Shown piece by piece: positions 1 to 5,888 of a DNA stretch of 22,773 nucleotides. Both the position numbers and the translations under genes were made by a program. Numbering within the stretch: position 1 is the stretch's first letter; each line of letters opens with the position of its first letter. The stretch is taken from assembly GCA_030697445.1 (NCBI GenBank), contig JAUYPY010000011.1, positions 1 to 22,773 of the forward strand. Direction: 5' to 3'. The DNA is from a bacterium (GTDB taxonomy: Bacteria > Patescibacteriota > Minisyncoccia > Phycocordibacterales > UBA10002). Under the pieces are notes generated by a model. That model worked only from the letters and a program-made list of their open reading frames with translations. It was not told the DNA's origin and did not search any database.

Positions 1-552
1 ATGATAGACGGCATTTCCTCGCCGCCGTTTTCAGCAACGACTCTGCCTCCCATAGCGCCCCCGAAAGAAAGTTTCAAGGCGCAGGTGATTGCTGCATCGC
101 GGCGGCAATTTGCGATTCCGCGCGTCGTGGTGGAAGAGAAAATAAAAGTATGGCACGCGCCGACCGCGCCAACACCGCCACCAGCGGCATCTCAAGACAG
201 GCGTCTCAGCCCAAGCGCGCCTCCGCAAGACAATCGTGGAAAAGGGTATTGGCAGGAACGGAAAAATCCTTTCCAGCCGCGTGCAAATACCCCTCCACCA
301 CCGCTACCCCCGCGTCCATCACCGCCAATTCCACTCCAGTCGCTTGAGCGAAAAAGTACTGTGCCGGAAAGCAATGGAAAATCAGCCCTCCGCGATGCAC
401 TTGCGGATGTGCTTTCAAAAGTTGATAAAACATCCAATGAATCAGTCCCTCGACAAAACTCGGGGCGGGCGATACCGTCAGAAACGGTATCGCCCGAAGA
501 AGTAAAACGCGTACTCCGTGAAGGACTTCCGCCTGAGCCGAGTGTGAAATAG
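1..552 (+). CDS. Proline-rich hypothetical protein, possibly the C-terminal part of a larger protein
   Basis: An open frame runs from the first base of the window to a TAG stop, giving 183 residues. Because it begins at the window edge, the ATG at position 1 may be internal. The visible part has no recognisable enzymatic motif. Residues about 55-115 are a low-complexity Pro-rich stretch (runs such as PPPPLPPRP), and residues about 127-180 look helical and charged (SALRDALADVLSKV, then PEEVKRVLREG). The disordered linker followed by a short helical tail resembles the ends of some large Patescibacteria proteins, including type IV secretion/conjugation ATPases. That comparison is from memory and is only a suggestion. 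A perfect 13-bp inverted repeat lies in frame near the 3' end (466-496). The gene is followed by a cloverleaf repeat (571-645). Confidence 0.6.
   Translation: MIDGISSPPFSATTLPPIAPPKESFKAQVIAASRRQFAIPRVVVEEKIKVWHAPTAPTPPPAASQDRRLSPSAPPQDNRGKGYWQERKNPFQPRANTPPPPLPPRPSPPIPLQSLERKSTVPESNGKSALRDALADVLSKVDKTSNESVPRQNSGRAIPSETVSPEEVKRVLREGLPPEPSVK
466..496. repeat. Perfect palindrome inside the proline-rich gene
   Basis: The arm CGGGCGATACCGT (466-478) and its exact reverse complement (484-496) are separated by the 5-base loop CAGAA. It is translated in frame as part of the Ala-Ile-Pro-Ser-Glu-Thr-Val-Ser segment. No T-run follows, so it is not an intrinsic terminator. It fits the pattern of palindromic elements seen inside other genes of this window. 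Confidence 0.8.
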
Positions 553-570
553 AAAAAAAAGGGGGGTCTC

Positions 571-645
571 CCACCACCCCGTCTCGTCCGCCTTAGGCGG
601 ACTCGCCACCCCTCCTCAGTTGAGGAGGGGATTAAGGGGTGGTGG
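571..645. repeat. Cloverleaf-like palindromic repeat element, intergenic copy
   Basis: The outer stem CCACCACCCC (571-580) pairs perfectly with GGGGTGGTGG (636-645). Two perfect hairpins are nested inside. The first is GTCCGCCT/AGGCGGAC around a single base (586-602). The second is CCCCTCCTCA/TGAGGAGGGG with a 2-base loop (609-630). The result is a three-way-junction fold. The 17-base core at 586-602 recurs in exact reverse complement at 2523-2539, inside the LTD-protein gene. An A-run precedes the element (552-560) and a short T-rich stretch follows, so it may also stop transcription. Confidence 0.8.
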
Positions 646-700
646 TGTTTCGTATTTATGGCTCAAAACAACGGTCTTTTGACAATTTCACCCACGGCTA

Positions 701-728
701 TTGACTTATACAATGGGTATGCTATACT
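701..728 (+). promoter_or_regulatory. Sigma-70-type promoter of the orphan 111-aa gene
   Basis: A -35 box TTGACT (701-706) and a -10 box TATACT (723-728) are separated by 16 bases, with a TGC extension just before the -10. The same layout, TTGAC followed by 16 bases, then TGC and TATACT, occurs at 18464-18491 and 19155-19182. The start of transcription is predicted near 735, giving a leader of about 88 nt. Confidence 0.75.
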
Positions 729-750
729 ATACACAGCAAGATCTTTGATA

Positions 751-829
751 GGTAAATCACTACCGGTTCACTACAGATTAAGGTCTCTTGCCCACTTTGT
801 GGATTAGGAGGCCCTAACTGTAGTGAACC
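751..829 (+). promoter_or_regulatory. Structured 5' leader that hides the ribosome-binding site and GTG start
   Basis: A small hairpin (GGTA/TACC, 751-764) abuts a long one. In the long hairpin, 765-776 pairs perfectly with 818-829 (12 bp) and 778-780 pairs with 815-817. Bases 782-790 pair with 805-813, including G-U pairs, and 792-795 pairs with 799-802 around a TTT loop. The Shine-Dalgarno-like AGGAGG (806-811) and the GTG start (823-825) both lie in the paired 3' side, so the fold would block translation. No known riboswitch family was recognised. It could be a thermosensor, a protein- or RNA-controlled switch, or a captured inverted repeat. Confidence 0.65.
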
Positions 830-1158
830 ATCAAACCAAAGAGAATATGTCAGAAACTTACGCCACAAAGTGCTTTAGGGCAATCTTTCCCACCTTCACC
901 GCCAAAATCTTTGCGTCCATGCATTGTGACGGGCGCAACTTTGAGCTTATGTCTCGAGACAGCAAGCTTGAAGGGGCGACAATTCAAGTCCATGGCGGAG
1001 AATTTGCTTCAATCTCGAATCACACGGCGGTCTTACCGTGCAAGATGTTCAATAAGATCCCTTCTTTTTCCATAGAAAAAGACGGAGTCAGAGGACAACT
1101 CGAGGAATTTGAACCAGAAGGCGATGCCGGAAGGTTGTTCGCAACAAGTGCTAGGTAG
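823..1158 (+). CDS. Orphan small protein of unknown function
   Basis: This gene encodes 111 residues and I do not recognise the family. There is no signal peptide and no membrane segment. The protein is mixed alpha/beta-like and modestly acidic at the end (EEFEPEGDAGR). Its middle part (residues about 38-85) is rich in alternating polar and hydrophobic residues, suggesting beta strands. The start is uncertain. GTG at 823 has AGGAGG 11 bases upstream, but both lie in a long hairpin. ATG at 847 (residue 9) lies just past the hairpin with only weak AAGAG in front. The gene stands alone with its own promoter (701-728) and terminator (1203-1233), which supports it being real and separately regulated. 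Confidence 0.6.
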   Translation: MNHQTKENMSETYATKCFRAIFPTFTAKIFASMHCDGRNFELMSRDSKLEGATIQVHGGEFASISNHTAVLPCKMFNKIPSFSIEKDGVRGQLEEFEPEGDAGRLFATSAR

Positions 1159-1202
1159 TGAGGTGGTTACCTCATAACATCAAAAACACCACTCAAAATT
1201 TG

Positions 1203-1233
1203 CCGCCGACCAGCAATGGCCGGCGGTTTTTTT
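1203..1233 (+). terminator. Intrinsic terminator after the orphan gene
   Basis: CCGCCGACC (1203-1211) pairs with GGCCGGCGG (1218-1226) with one mismatch, followed by seven T (1227-1233). A second small perfect hairpin, TGAGGT/ACCTCA with loop GGTT, begins right after the stop codon (1159-1174). Confidence 0.85.
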
Positions 1234-1249
1234 ATTGCTGATTTTATTA

Positions 1250-1269
1250 TTAAGCTACGCTCGTATCTT
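1250..1269. repeat. 20-base sequence shared with 17719-17738
   Basis: The block beginning TTAAGCTACG at 1250 matches 18 of 20 bases at 17719-17738. Here it is preceded by TTATTATTAAG. The other copy is followed by the complementary CTTAATAATAA. The two copies may therefore be degenerate halves of one hairpin with the conserved block as its loop. Confidence 0.5.
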
Positions 1270-1276
1270 GTTGTCA

Positions 1277-1303
1277 TAGACTCTCCCAACTATTTGCTAT
1301 AGC
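1277..1303 (+). promoter_or_regulatory. Weak promoter candidate for the LTD-protein operon
   Basis: TATAGC (1298-1303) is preceded by TTTGC, as in the stronger promoters of this window. A TAGACT hexamer (1277-1282) is the best -35, at a short 15-base spacing. The position fits the downstream gene, but the match is imperfect. Confidence 0.35.
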
Positions 1304-1366
1304 AGATAACTGGAATAGGTGAGTTTTCTTGATTCTTTTTGGCGGTTTCGCTACTATGCGGTGATA

Positions 1367-2836
1367 ATGTATCTCAAAATCGGCATTTTTGGTCTATTGT
1401 TTTTTCCATTTCTCGCGTTCGGAGAAGTCCGTATTACAGAAGTTATGTACGATCTTTCAGGCGCAGACGACGGACGAGAATGGGTTGAACTGTACAATAA
1501 CGGTTCTGAACAGGTTGATCTCACAGGTTGGAAATTCTTTGATGGTTCAAACCATCTCTTAAACGCGCCGCCGAAAAATGGCGGTACGGGCACACTTGTA
1601 GTACCAGCGTTTTCTTACGCGATCTTGGCTGATGATGCTTCTGTGTTTACCACAGAACAGCATGTTGCGATGTCGGTGATAGATACAACGATGAGTTTGG
1701 GTCAGCAGAAAGATAAGACATATTCAGTAAAGCTACTTGATGCGAATGGCGCCACAACTAACGAGATGTCATATACAATCGGGCTGGGTGCAAACGGCGA
1801 TGGAAATTCTCTTCAGTTAATTTCTGGAGCATGGAAACCAGCATCTCCGACGCTCGGTATTGCGAATACAAACGAAACAAATACTCCGCCGCCCGCATCA
1901 ACTTATTCTTCAACGCCTTTAACTTCAGAACAAACATCTCCCGCACCGAATGCCGGCAGTATCGGCGCGCCAAGCGAACCAGTACCCTCGCTTTTGGTAA
2001 AAATATCAGCTCCCGCAAGCATCACGGTCGGTGCCGAGGCGGTATTTTCCGCAACAATTTTTGGGGTAAAAAAAGAGCCGATACCGAACGCGCGCGTGTT
2101 ATGGAGTTTTGGAAATGGCGCGGTAAAAGAGGGCTTGTCGGTTCGGTACGGATACAACATACCGGGTTCGTATATGGTTGTCGTAGATGCTTCCTCTGGT
2201 GGGCTTGCGGGCAATGCGCGAATGGCGGTCTTGGCGCGTAAACCCGATGTCCGCGTATCAGGTGTGTTATCGGGCGCAAACGGGTTTGTGGAAATAGAAA
2301 ATCGGAGCAATGTGGATCTTGATGTGTCGGGTTGGGGTCTTGCGAGTGGTGGTGTGCTCTTTACGATTCCCGACCGTACGGTTATTTTACCGTCAGCAAA
2401 AGTCGCATTTCCGACAGAGGTGACGAAGCTCTTTGTTTCAGAAAATAACGCGCGGCTTTTGTATCCGAATGGAATAGTGGCGGCGGAGTATGTGGTGCCG
2501 CCAAGCCCAGTAAACATCCCCCGTCCGCCTAAGGCGGACACCCCCTTAAAAGGGGGATTTAAAGAATCTCCCCTTGAGGGGAGTGCCCCGAGCTCCGCCT
2601 CATCGGCGGACAAGGAAGCGAGGGGGAGGGATGTTTCCATTGCAACAACCGCTCCCGCCGCGATTTCTCTTTCTTTGGCGAATCAAACGGAAAAAACGAT
2701 ATGGCTCTGGCTCTTCGGCGTTGCCGGTGTATGCCTTGCAGGGGTGGGCGCGCTTGCCGCGTTTCGCTTTAAGTCGGCTCAAAAAGACGAAAGAAGCAAT
2801 GCGGCAATAATGGCAGACGAAATAAATATAGTATGA
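1367..2836 (+). CDS. Exported LTD (lamin-tail)-domain protein with C-terminal membrane anchor
   Basis: The protein has 489 residues from ATG 1367; an upstream GTG at 1319 would add 16. ATG 1367 was chosen because it gives a clean signal peptide (MYLKIGIFGLLFFPFLAFG). A first LTD domain spans about residues 20-155 (ITEVMYD, REWVELYN and LTGWKF are the typical strands). A Ser/Thr/Pro linker follows. A PKD/Ig-like domain is at about 211-291 (LWSFGNG, GYNIPGSYMV). A second, diverged LTD is at about 292-377 (GFVEIENRSN, LDVSGWGL). A hydrophobic helix at about 444-466 is followed by a basic then acidic cytoplasmic tail. In CPR genomes such proteins are common envelope components, with binding or scaffolding the likely role. 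Residues about 383-424 are encoded by a palindromic repeat. The stop overlaps the next ATG (ATGA at 2833), so the two genes are coupled. Confidence 0.85.
   Translation: MYLKIGIFGLLFFPFLAFGEVRITEVMYDLSGADDGREWVELYNNGSEQVDLTGWKFFDGSNHLLNAPPKNGGTGTLVVPAFSYAILADDASVFTTEQHVAMSVIDTTMSLGQQKDKTYSVKLLDANGATTNEMSYTIGLGANGDGNSLQLISGAWKPASPTLGIANTNETNTPPPASTYSSTPLTSEQTSPAPNAGSIGAPSEPVPSLLVKISAPASITVGAEAVFSATIFGVKKEPIPNARVLWSFGNGAVKEGLSVRYGYNIPGSYMVVVDASSGGLAGNARMAVLARKPDVRVSGVLSGANGFVEIENRSNVDLDVSGWGLASGGVLFTIPDRTVILPSAKVAFPTEVTKLFVSENNARLLYPNGIVAAEYVVPPSPVNIPRPPKADTPLKGGFKESPLEGSAPSSASSADKEARGRDVSIATTAPAAISLSLANQTEKTIWLWLFGVAGVCLAGVGALAAFRFKSAQKDERSNAAIMADEINIV
2512..2636. repeat. Cloverleaf-like palindromic repeat inserted in the LTD-protein gene
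   Basis: The terminal stem AAACATCCC (2512-2520) pairs exactly with GGGATGTTT (2628-2636). Between them lie four hairpins. They are GTCCGCCT/AGGCGGAC (2523-2539), CCCCCTT/AAGGGGG (2541-2556), CTCCCCT/AGGGGAG (2568-2583) and TCCGCC/GGCGGA (2594-2610). The element is read in frame and encodes a low-complexity linker before the membrane anchor. The first hairpin is the exact reverse complement of 586-602. Confidence 0.85.
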
Positions 2837-3933
2837 AAAAAAGAATTTTGATTTTCTCGTATGCGTACGAGCCGCTCATTGGCGGCGCGGAAATTGCTGT
2901 GAAAGAACTGACGGAGCGTCTTGGAAGTGATTTTATTTTTGATATGGTCACGCGCCGATTTTCGCGCGGCGCTCTGCGTGCGGAGAAAATTGACGCAGTG
3001 TCCGTACACCGCATTGGCGGCGGAAAGCTTCTTTTTTCATTCCTCGCCGCGCTCAAGGGTTTGTCGCTCCACCGCCGCAACCGATACGACGGCATCTGGG
3101 CGATTATGGCGAACCGCGCCGGTTTTGCTGCACTCTTTTTCAAATTATTCCACCAACGAGTGCCGTTTGTATTGACACTTCAAGAAGGCGACCCGATTCC
3201 ATACATTATGCGACAAGTGGGGGTTTTTTATCCGTTTTTCAAAATGATTTTCACGCGCGCGAATACCGTTACAGCAATCAGTAATTATCTCGCGAATTGG
3301 GCGAAGAAAATGGGTGCAAAAAGTGTTGTGGTTGTTCCAAATGGAGTTAATATCGCGAAATTTCAAAGCACAGAGACACAAAACACAAACAAAACACAAA
3401 ACACAAAAACAATTATCACCACTTCGCGGCTGGTGCCGAAAAACGGGGTGGGGGATTTGATAGAGGCGATGCGGTATCTGCCTGCACACTACAAATTGCT
3501 CATTGTTGGCTCAGGGTCTCTGGAGAAAGTTTTAAAGTTCAAAGTGGAAAGTGAAAAGTTAAAAGACAGGATTACTTTTGCCGGAGAAGTTGCACACGAC
3601 GAACTTCCGCGACTCCTCTGGGCGTCGGACATATTTTGCCGTCCGTCGCTGTCAGAAGGAATGGGCATTTCGTTTATTGAAGCAATGGCGGTGGGGCTTC
3701 CCGTTATCGCAACGCCCATCGGCGGCGTTCCGGATTTTCTCAAAAACAAAGAAACCGGTCTCTTTTGCAAAGTGAACAATCCAAAAAGCATCGCCGAAAC
3801 GGTTTTGCTTTTGGACGACCAACCCGCGCTCCGCGAGGCAATCATCGCCGCCGCTCTCCGTATGGTCAAGGAAAAATACGATTGGGATATTCTTGCAGAA
3901 AAAATGCGCGCGGTATTTGCAGAATTATTATAA
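2833..3933 (+). CDS. GT4-family glycosyltransferase
   Basis: The 366 residues form a GT-B fold retaining enzyme that transfers a sugar from a nucleotide donor, probably onto a lipid-linked glycan at the inner face of the membrane. The N-terminal acceptor half opens with ILIFSYAYEPLIGGAE, the usual glycine-rich start. The C-terminal half carries VPNGVN, the donor-binding R-x-V-x-K-N-G stretch (SRLVPKNG), and the EX7E motif with E275 and E283 in SEGMGISFIEA. The start is fixed by the four-base overlap with the LTD-protein stop. Two low-complexity stretches look like late insertions in surface loops: a Thr/Gln/Asn run (3369-3411) just before the donor domain and a Lys/Glu run (about 3528-3565). 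The donor and acceptor cannot be told from the sequence. Confidence 0.9.
   Translation: MKKRILIFSYAYEPLIGGAEIAVKELTERLGSDFIFDMVTRRFSRGALRAEKIDAVSVHRIGGGKLLFSFLAALKGLSLHRRNRYDGIWAIMANRAGFAALFFKLFHQRVPFVLTLQEGDPIPYIMRQVGVFYPFFKMIFTRANTVTAISNYLANWAKKMGAKSVVVVPNGVNIAKFQSTETQNTNKTQNTKTIITTSRLVPKNGVGDLIEAMRYLPAHYKLLIVGSGSLEKVLKFKVESEKLKDRITFAGEVAHDELPRLLWASDIFCRPSLSEGMGISFIEAMAVGLPVIATPIGGVPDFLKNKETGLFCKVNNPKSIAETVLLLDDQPALREAIIAAALRMVKEKYDWDILAEKMRAVFAELL
3369..3411 (+). repeat. Low-complexity ACAAAACAC-type tandem repeat within the glycosyltransferase gene
   Basis: Irregular repeats of CACAAAAC/ACAAAC units encode Thr-Glu-Thr-Gln-Asn-Thr-Asn-Lys-Thr-Gln-Asn-Thr-Lys between the two GT-B half-domains. 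No comparable sequence is expected in standard GT4 enzymes at this place. Confidence 0.6.
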
Positions 3934-3949
3934 ATACTGTATTATAGGA
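3933..3949 (+). promoter_or_regulatory. Promoter/operator candidate of the first toxin-antitoxin pair
   Basis: An 11-base palindrome AATAC-T-GTATT (3933-3943) overlaps a -10-like TATTAT (3940-3945) directly after the glycosyltransferase stop. AGGA (3946-3949) then serves as ribosome-binding site for ATG 3954. The arrangement suits autorepression by an antitoxin, but no clear -35 box is visible. Confidence 0.4.
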
Positions 3950-3953
3950 ATAT

Positions 3954-4151
3954 ATGAACACACTGACGATATCTAAAAATGAACTCAAAAACGCTGTGCG
4001 TGAGAGCGTGCGCGAAGCATTTGGAGAAGAGATGATGGCGTTACGCGCCTCGCTTATTCCGTTTGTCTCAGATAACGAACAAGCGGATATTGAAAGACGC
4101 TACCACTCACCTTCACAAAAGGTTGTTAAAAGCGTTACGCTCTCGCTCTGA
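3954..4151 (+). CDS. Putative antitoxin of a RelE/ParE-type pair
   Basis: The protein has 65 residues: a short N-terminal strand (TLTISKNEL), a charged helix (LKNAVRESVREAFGEEMMALRA) and a polar C-terminal tail ending in KSVTLSL. The opening pattern resembles small DNA-binding antitoxins, but the family is not certain. The call rests mainly on context. The gene lies nine bases upstream of a recognisable RelE/ParE-like toxin on the same strand, and a palindrome sits over its promoter. AGGA precedes the ATG by four bases. The C-terminal tail probably wraps around and neutralises the toxin. Confidence 0.7.
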   Translation: MNTLTISKNELKNAVRESVREAFGEEMMALRASLIPFVSDNEQADIERRYHSPSQKVVKSVTLSL

Positions 4152-4160
4152 TAAAAAGCC

Positions 4161-4430
4161 ATGCAATGGAATGTTGATTTCTCGCCGCAGTCAGTCACAT
4201 TTCTTGCGAAAAATCACATTCCCGAAAAGGAGGTTTTAGAGAAGATACATCTTGTTCTCCGAAAGTTTAATGGCGAAGATGTTTCGGTTGATGTCCGCAA
4301 AGCAAAAGGCAAGTGGGCAGGATTTCATCGCATTCGTTCCGGCAAATTGCGCATTATCGTCGCATTTTACTTTAAGCCAAAGGAAGTATTTATTGATACA
4401 ATTGATTGGCGCGGGAATGTGTATAAATAA
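4161..4430 (+). CDS. RelE/ParE-superfamily toxin
   Basis: The 89-residue protein has the compact RelE/ParE layout. An N-terminal strand (WNVDFSPQSVTFL) is followed by a helical hairpin (residues about 19-35). The basic core VRKAKGKWAGFHRIRSGKLRII and the final strands VAFYFKPKEVFIDTIDWRGNVYK follow. The G-x-x-R-I-R-x-G-x-x-R-I signature and the late Asp-x-x-x-x-Arg region are typical of this superfamily, which mostly cleaves ribosome-bound mRNA (RelE) or poisons gyrase (ParE). Which target applies is not clear here. It follows its antitoxin by nine bases, without its own Shine-Dalgarno sequence, so translation is probably coupled. The hairpin just after the stop serves the convergent minus-strand gene. 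Confidence 0.85.
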   Translation: MQWNVDFSPQSVTFLAKNHIPEKEVLEKIHLVLRKFNGEDVSVDVRKAKGKWAGFHRIRSGKLRIIVAFYFKPKEVFIDTIDWRGNVYK

Positions 4431-4462
4431 AAAACCGCAGGTGTCATTGCTGACATCTGCGG
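4424..4462 (-). terminator. Intrinsic terminator of the minus-strand peptidoglycan-binding gene
   Basis: A 12-bp stem (4435-4446 with 4451-4462, one G-T pair, loop TTGC) is followed on the minus strand by a T-rich run (plus-strand A-run at about 4424-4434). It lies 23 bases past the stop of the minus gene and directly after the toxin stop, so it may also protect the end of the toxin mRNA. Confidence 0.8.
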
Positions 4463-4485
4463 CCTGAATCTAAAACCAAACCTGT

Positions 4486-5643
4486 TTAACGGAAGAGTTG
4501 TATCTCTGGCTTTCTCCCCGCCAGTTCTTCTACTAACCTTTCGGGCATCGGGAAGATGACAAAGAGTGTTCGGTCTGAGTTGTGCATAATGAACCTCGCA
4601 TCTTCACTGTCGAACTGCCAGTGTGAACGCCCGTCGATGACAAGGTTAATCGTGACATCGAACGGCAGCGGCTTCTCCAAGAAGAAGGCGCAGATGCGGC
4701 CAGCGATACGAATATCGTGAGGAGAGTATTTCCCCGTGATGTCCTGCGGTTGATGAGCAGGTTGCCCCGGTTCTACAACCGCGGGCTCCACAACGGAAAC
4801 TCCTCCGCCACCGACCACGATTGCAGCAAGCACTGCGTTAAGCGCAGAGCGTGTTTGTGGGCCGGTAACTCCCGTTACTTCGAATTCGTATTTGGATTGC
4901 CACTTTTTAAGGGCGGCTTCCGTTGCGGGTCCAAAGAAGGAGCTCTCCTGCCCGGGTGAAGTCGGTCCGGTCTCCGCGACTTTGGTGTCAGCAGACTGGT
5001 TTAGTATCTTCTGCAGCGTCCGCACATCTTCCCCCGTACTTCCGAGCGACAGATCACGTCCGATGCCCCCAATTGTCTTGAAAATGTAGCCGTAGACTGC
5101 GACATTGATAGGAACTCTCGCGAGATAGAATCCGAAGCCGCTCGATTGGAGCGGAATCGCTCCATATAAGTACGGTTCAACTTGAACGAATGTCGTCCGT
5201 GTCTCATCCTCCGGCCGCAGATGGTCCTTGGAAGCATAGACCTCAACGGTCAGTTTTTGCCTGGAAATAGGCACCAGTTTGTCTGACACCAGTGTCTCCT
5301 TGAAAGGCCAATTCGCACCTAAGACCGGTACTCCGCTCCACACAAGCGGAGCGTCCAAGGTCCCGCCCTCACCGATCACCTTGACTCTAACGATGGCATC
5401 CCAAGAAGTGATATCTTGAGTAACACCGTTGCGGATGCGTTCAAGGCGGAATCGTGTCTGGTCGATAAAATACAGATCAGGCCGATCCACCATTACGGTG
5501 AACCGTGCCGTTAAGAGCTCTTCGCTCTCCCATGGGATTCTGACGGCCTGCGCAGATTCTTCCACACTGAACCCCTGATTTTCACTTGCGACAACGGAAA
5601 CTACTGACAGACAGATGGATAACAGACCGAATAGTTTTTTCAT
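4486..5643 (-). CDS. Secreted peptidoglycan-binding-domain protein
   Basis: The 385 residues begin with a signal peptide (KKLFGLLSICLSVVSVVAS). A beta-rich region follows (about 20-190) with no family I can name. A PG_binding_1-type domain is at about 195-275: LSLGSTGEDVRTLQKILN, then FFGPATEAALKKWQ and GVTGPQTRSALN, which is the usual three-helix repeat. After a Pro/Val-rich linker the last about 85 residues are again beta-like and unassigned. The protein is probably exported and tethered to the cell wall. AGGAG sits about eight bases before the ATG, one of the few good Shine-Dalgarno sites in the window. It is transcribed alone from a promoter at 5741-5769 and ends at a terminator (4424-4462). 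No catalytic residues were seen, so a structural or binding role is more likely than hydrolysis. Confidence 0.85.
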   Translation of the reverse strand: MKKLFGLLSICLSVVSVVASENQGFSVEESAQAVRIPWESEELLTARFTVMVDRPDLYFIDQTRFRLERIRNGVTQDITSWDAIVRVKVIGEGGTLDAPLVWSGVPVLGANWPFKETLVSDKLVPISRQKLTVEVYASKDHLRPEDETRTTFVQVEPYLYGAIPLQSSGFGFYLARVPINVAVYGYIFKTIGGIGRDLSLGSTGEDVRTLQKILNQSADTKVAETGPTSPGQESSFFGPATEAALKKWQSKYEFEVTGVTGPQTRSALNAVLAAIVVGGGGVSVVEPAVVEPGQPAHQPQDITGKYSPHDIRIAGRICAFFLEKPLPFDVTINLVIDGRSHWQFDSEDARFIMHNSDRTLFVIFPMPERLVEELAGRKPEIQLFR

Positions 5644-5740
5644 TTCCTACTCCTTTTCCTTCTTTTTGGTTTGGTTTTTTGATTTTTCAAACACTCTGTT
5701 CTTCCGAAGGAAGGCAGAGGTACAAATTGAATCTAGGTTA

Positions 5741-5769
5741 ATGCTACCACAACAGGTTTTATAAGTCAA
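5741..5769 (-). promoter_or_regulatory. Promoter of the peptidoglycan-binding gene
   Basis: On the minus strand, TTGACT (5764-5769) and TAGCAT (5741-5746) are separated by 17 bases, with TGG just before the -10. The 10-base stretch GTGGTAGCAT is identical to that at the promoter before 12040. The predicted leader is about 90 nt and contains a real Shine-Dalgarno sequence. Confidence 0.7.
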
Positions 5770-5869
5770 TACCCCATCTTGTAAGTACCCACACCTCCAC
5801 AAATACCCTTGTTTTGCAAATCACTCATAGTAGTATTATTCAAATTAATAATCTTCTTATTGTAGAAGT

Positions 5870-5878
5870 TGTTATACT
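5870..5878 (+). promoter_or_regulatory. Extended -10 promoter, near-leaderless start of the second glycosyltransferase
   Basis: TGT followed by TATACT (5873-5878) lies 10 bases before ATG 5889. No convincing -35 box or Shine-Dalgarno sequence is visible. The predicted mRNA would start about four bases before the ATG. Confidence 0.55.
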
Positions 5879-5888
5879 ATAGCACAAA

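Noticed and set aside
571..645. Simple intrinsic terminator of the first gene
   Set aside because: The structure is a multi-hairpin cloverleaf that shares a core with a coding-region repeat, and only a weak T-rich stretch follows. Termination may be secondary.
1319..1366. GTG start for the LTD protein
   Set aside because: The 16 extra residues place polar and aromatic sequence before an otherwise clean signal peptide. It is kept as an alternative start only.
1903..2640. A 245-codon open frame on the minus strand
   Set aside because: It lies wholly opposite the LTD-protein gene, whose signal peptide, domains and overlap with the next gene are convincing. The reverse frame shows no domain or start signals.
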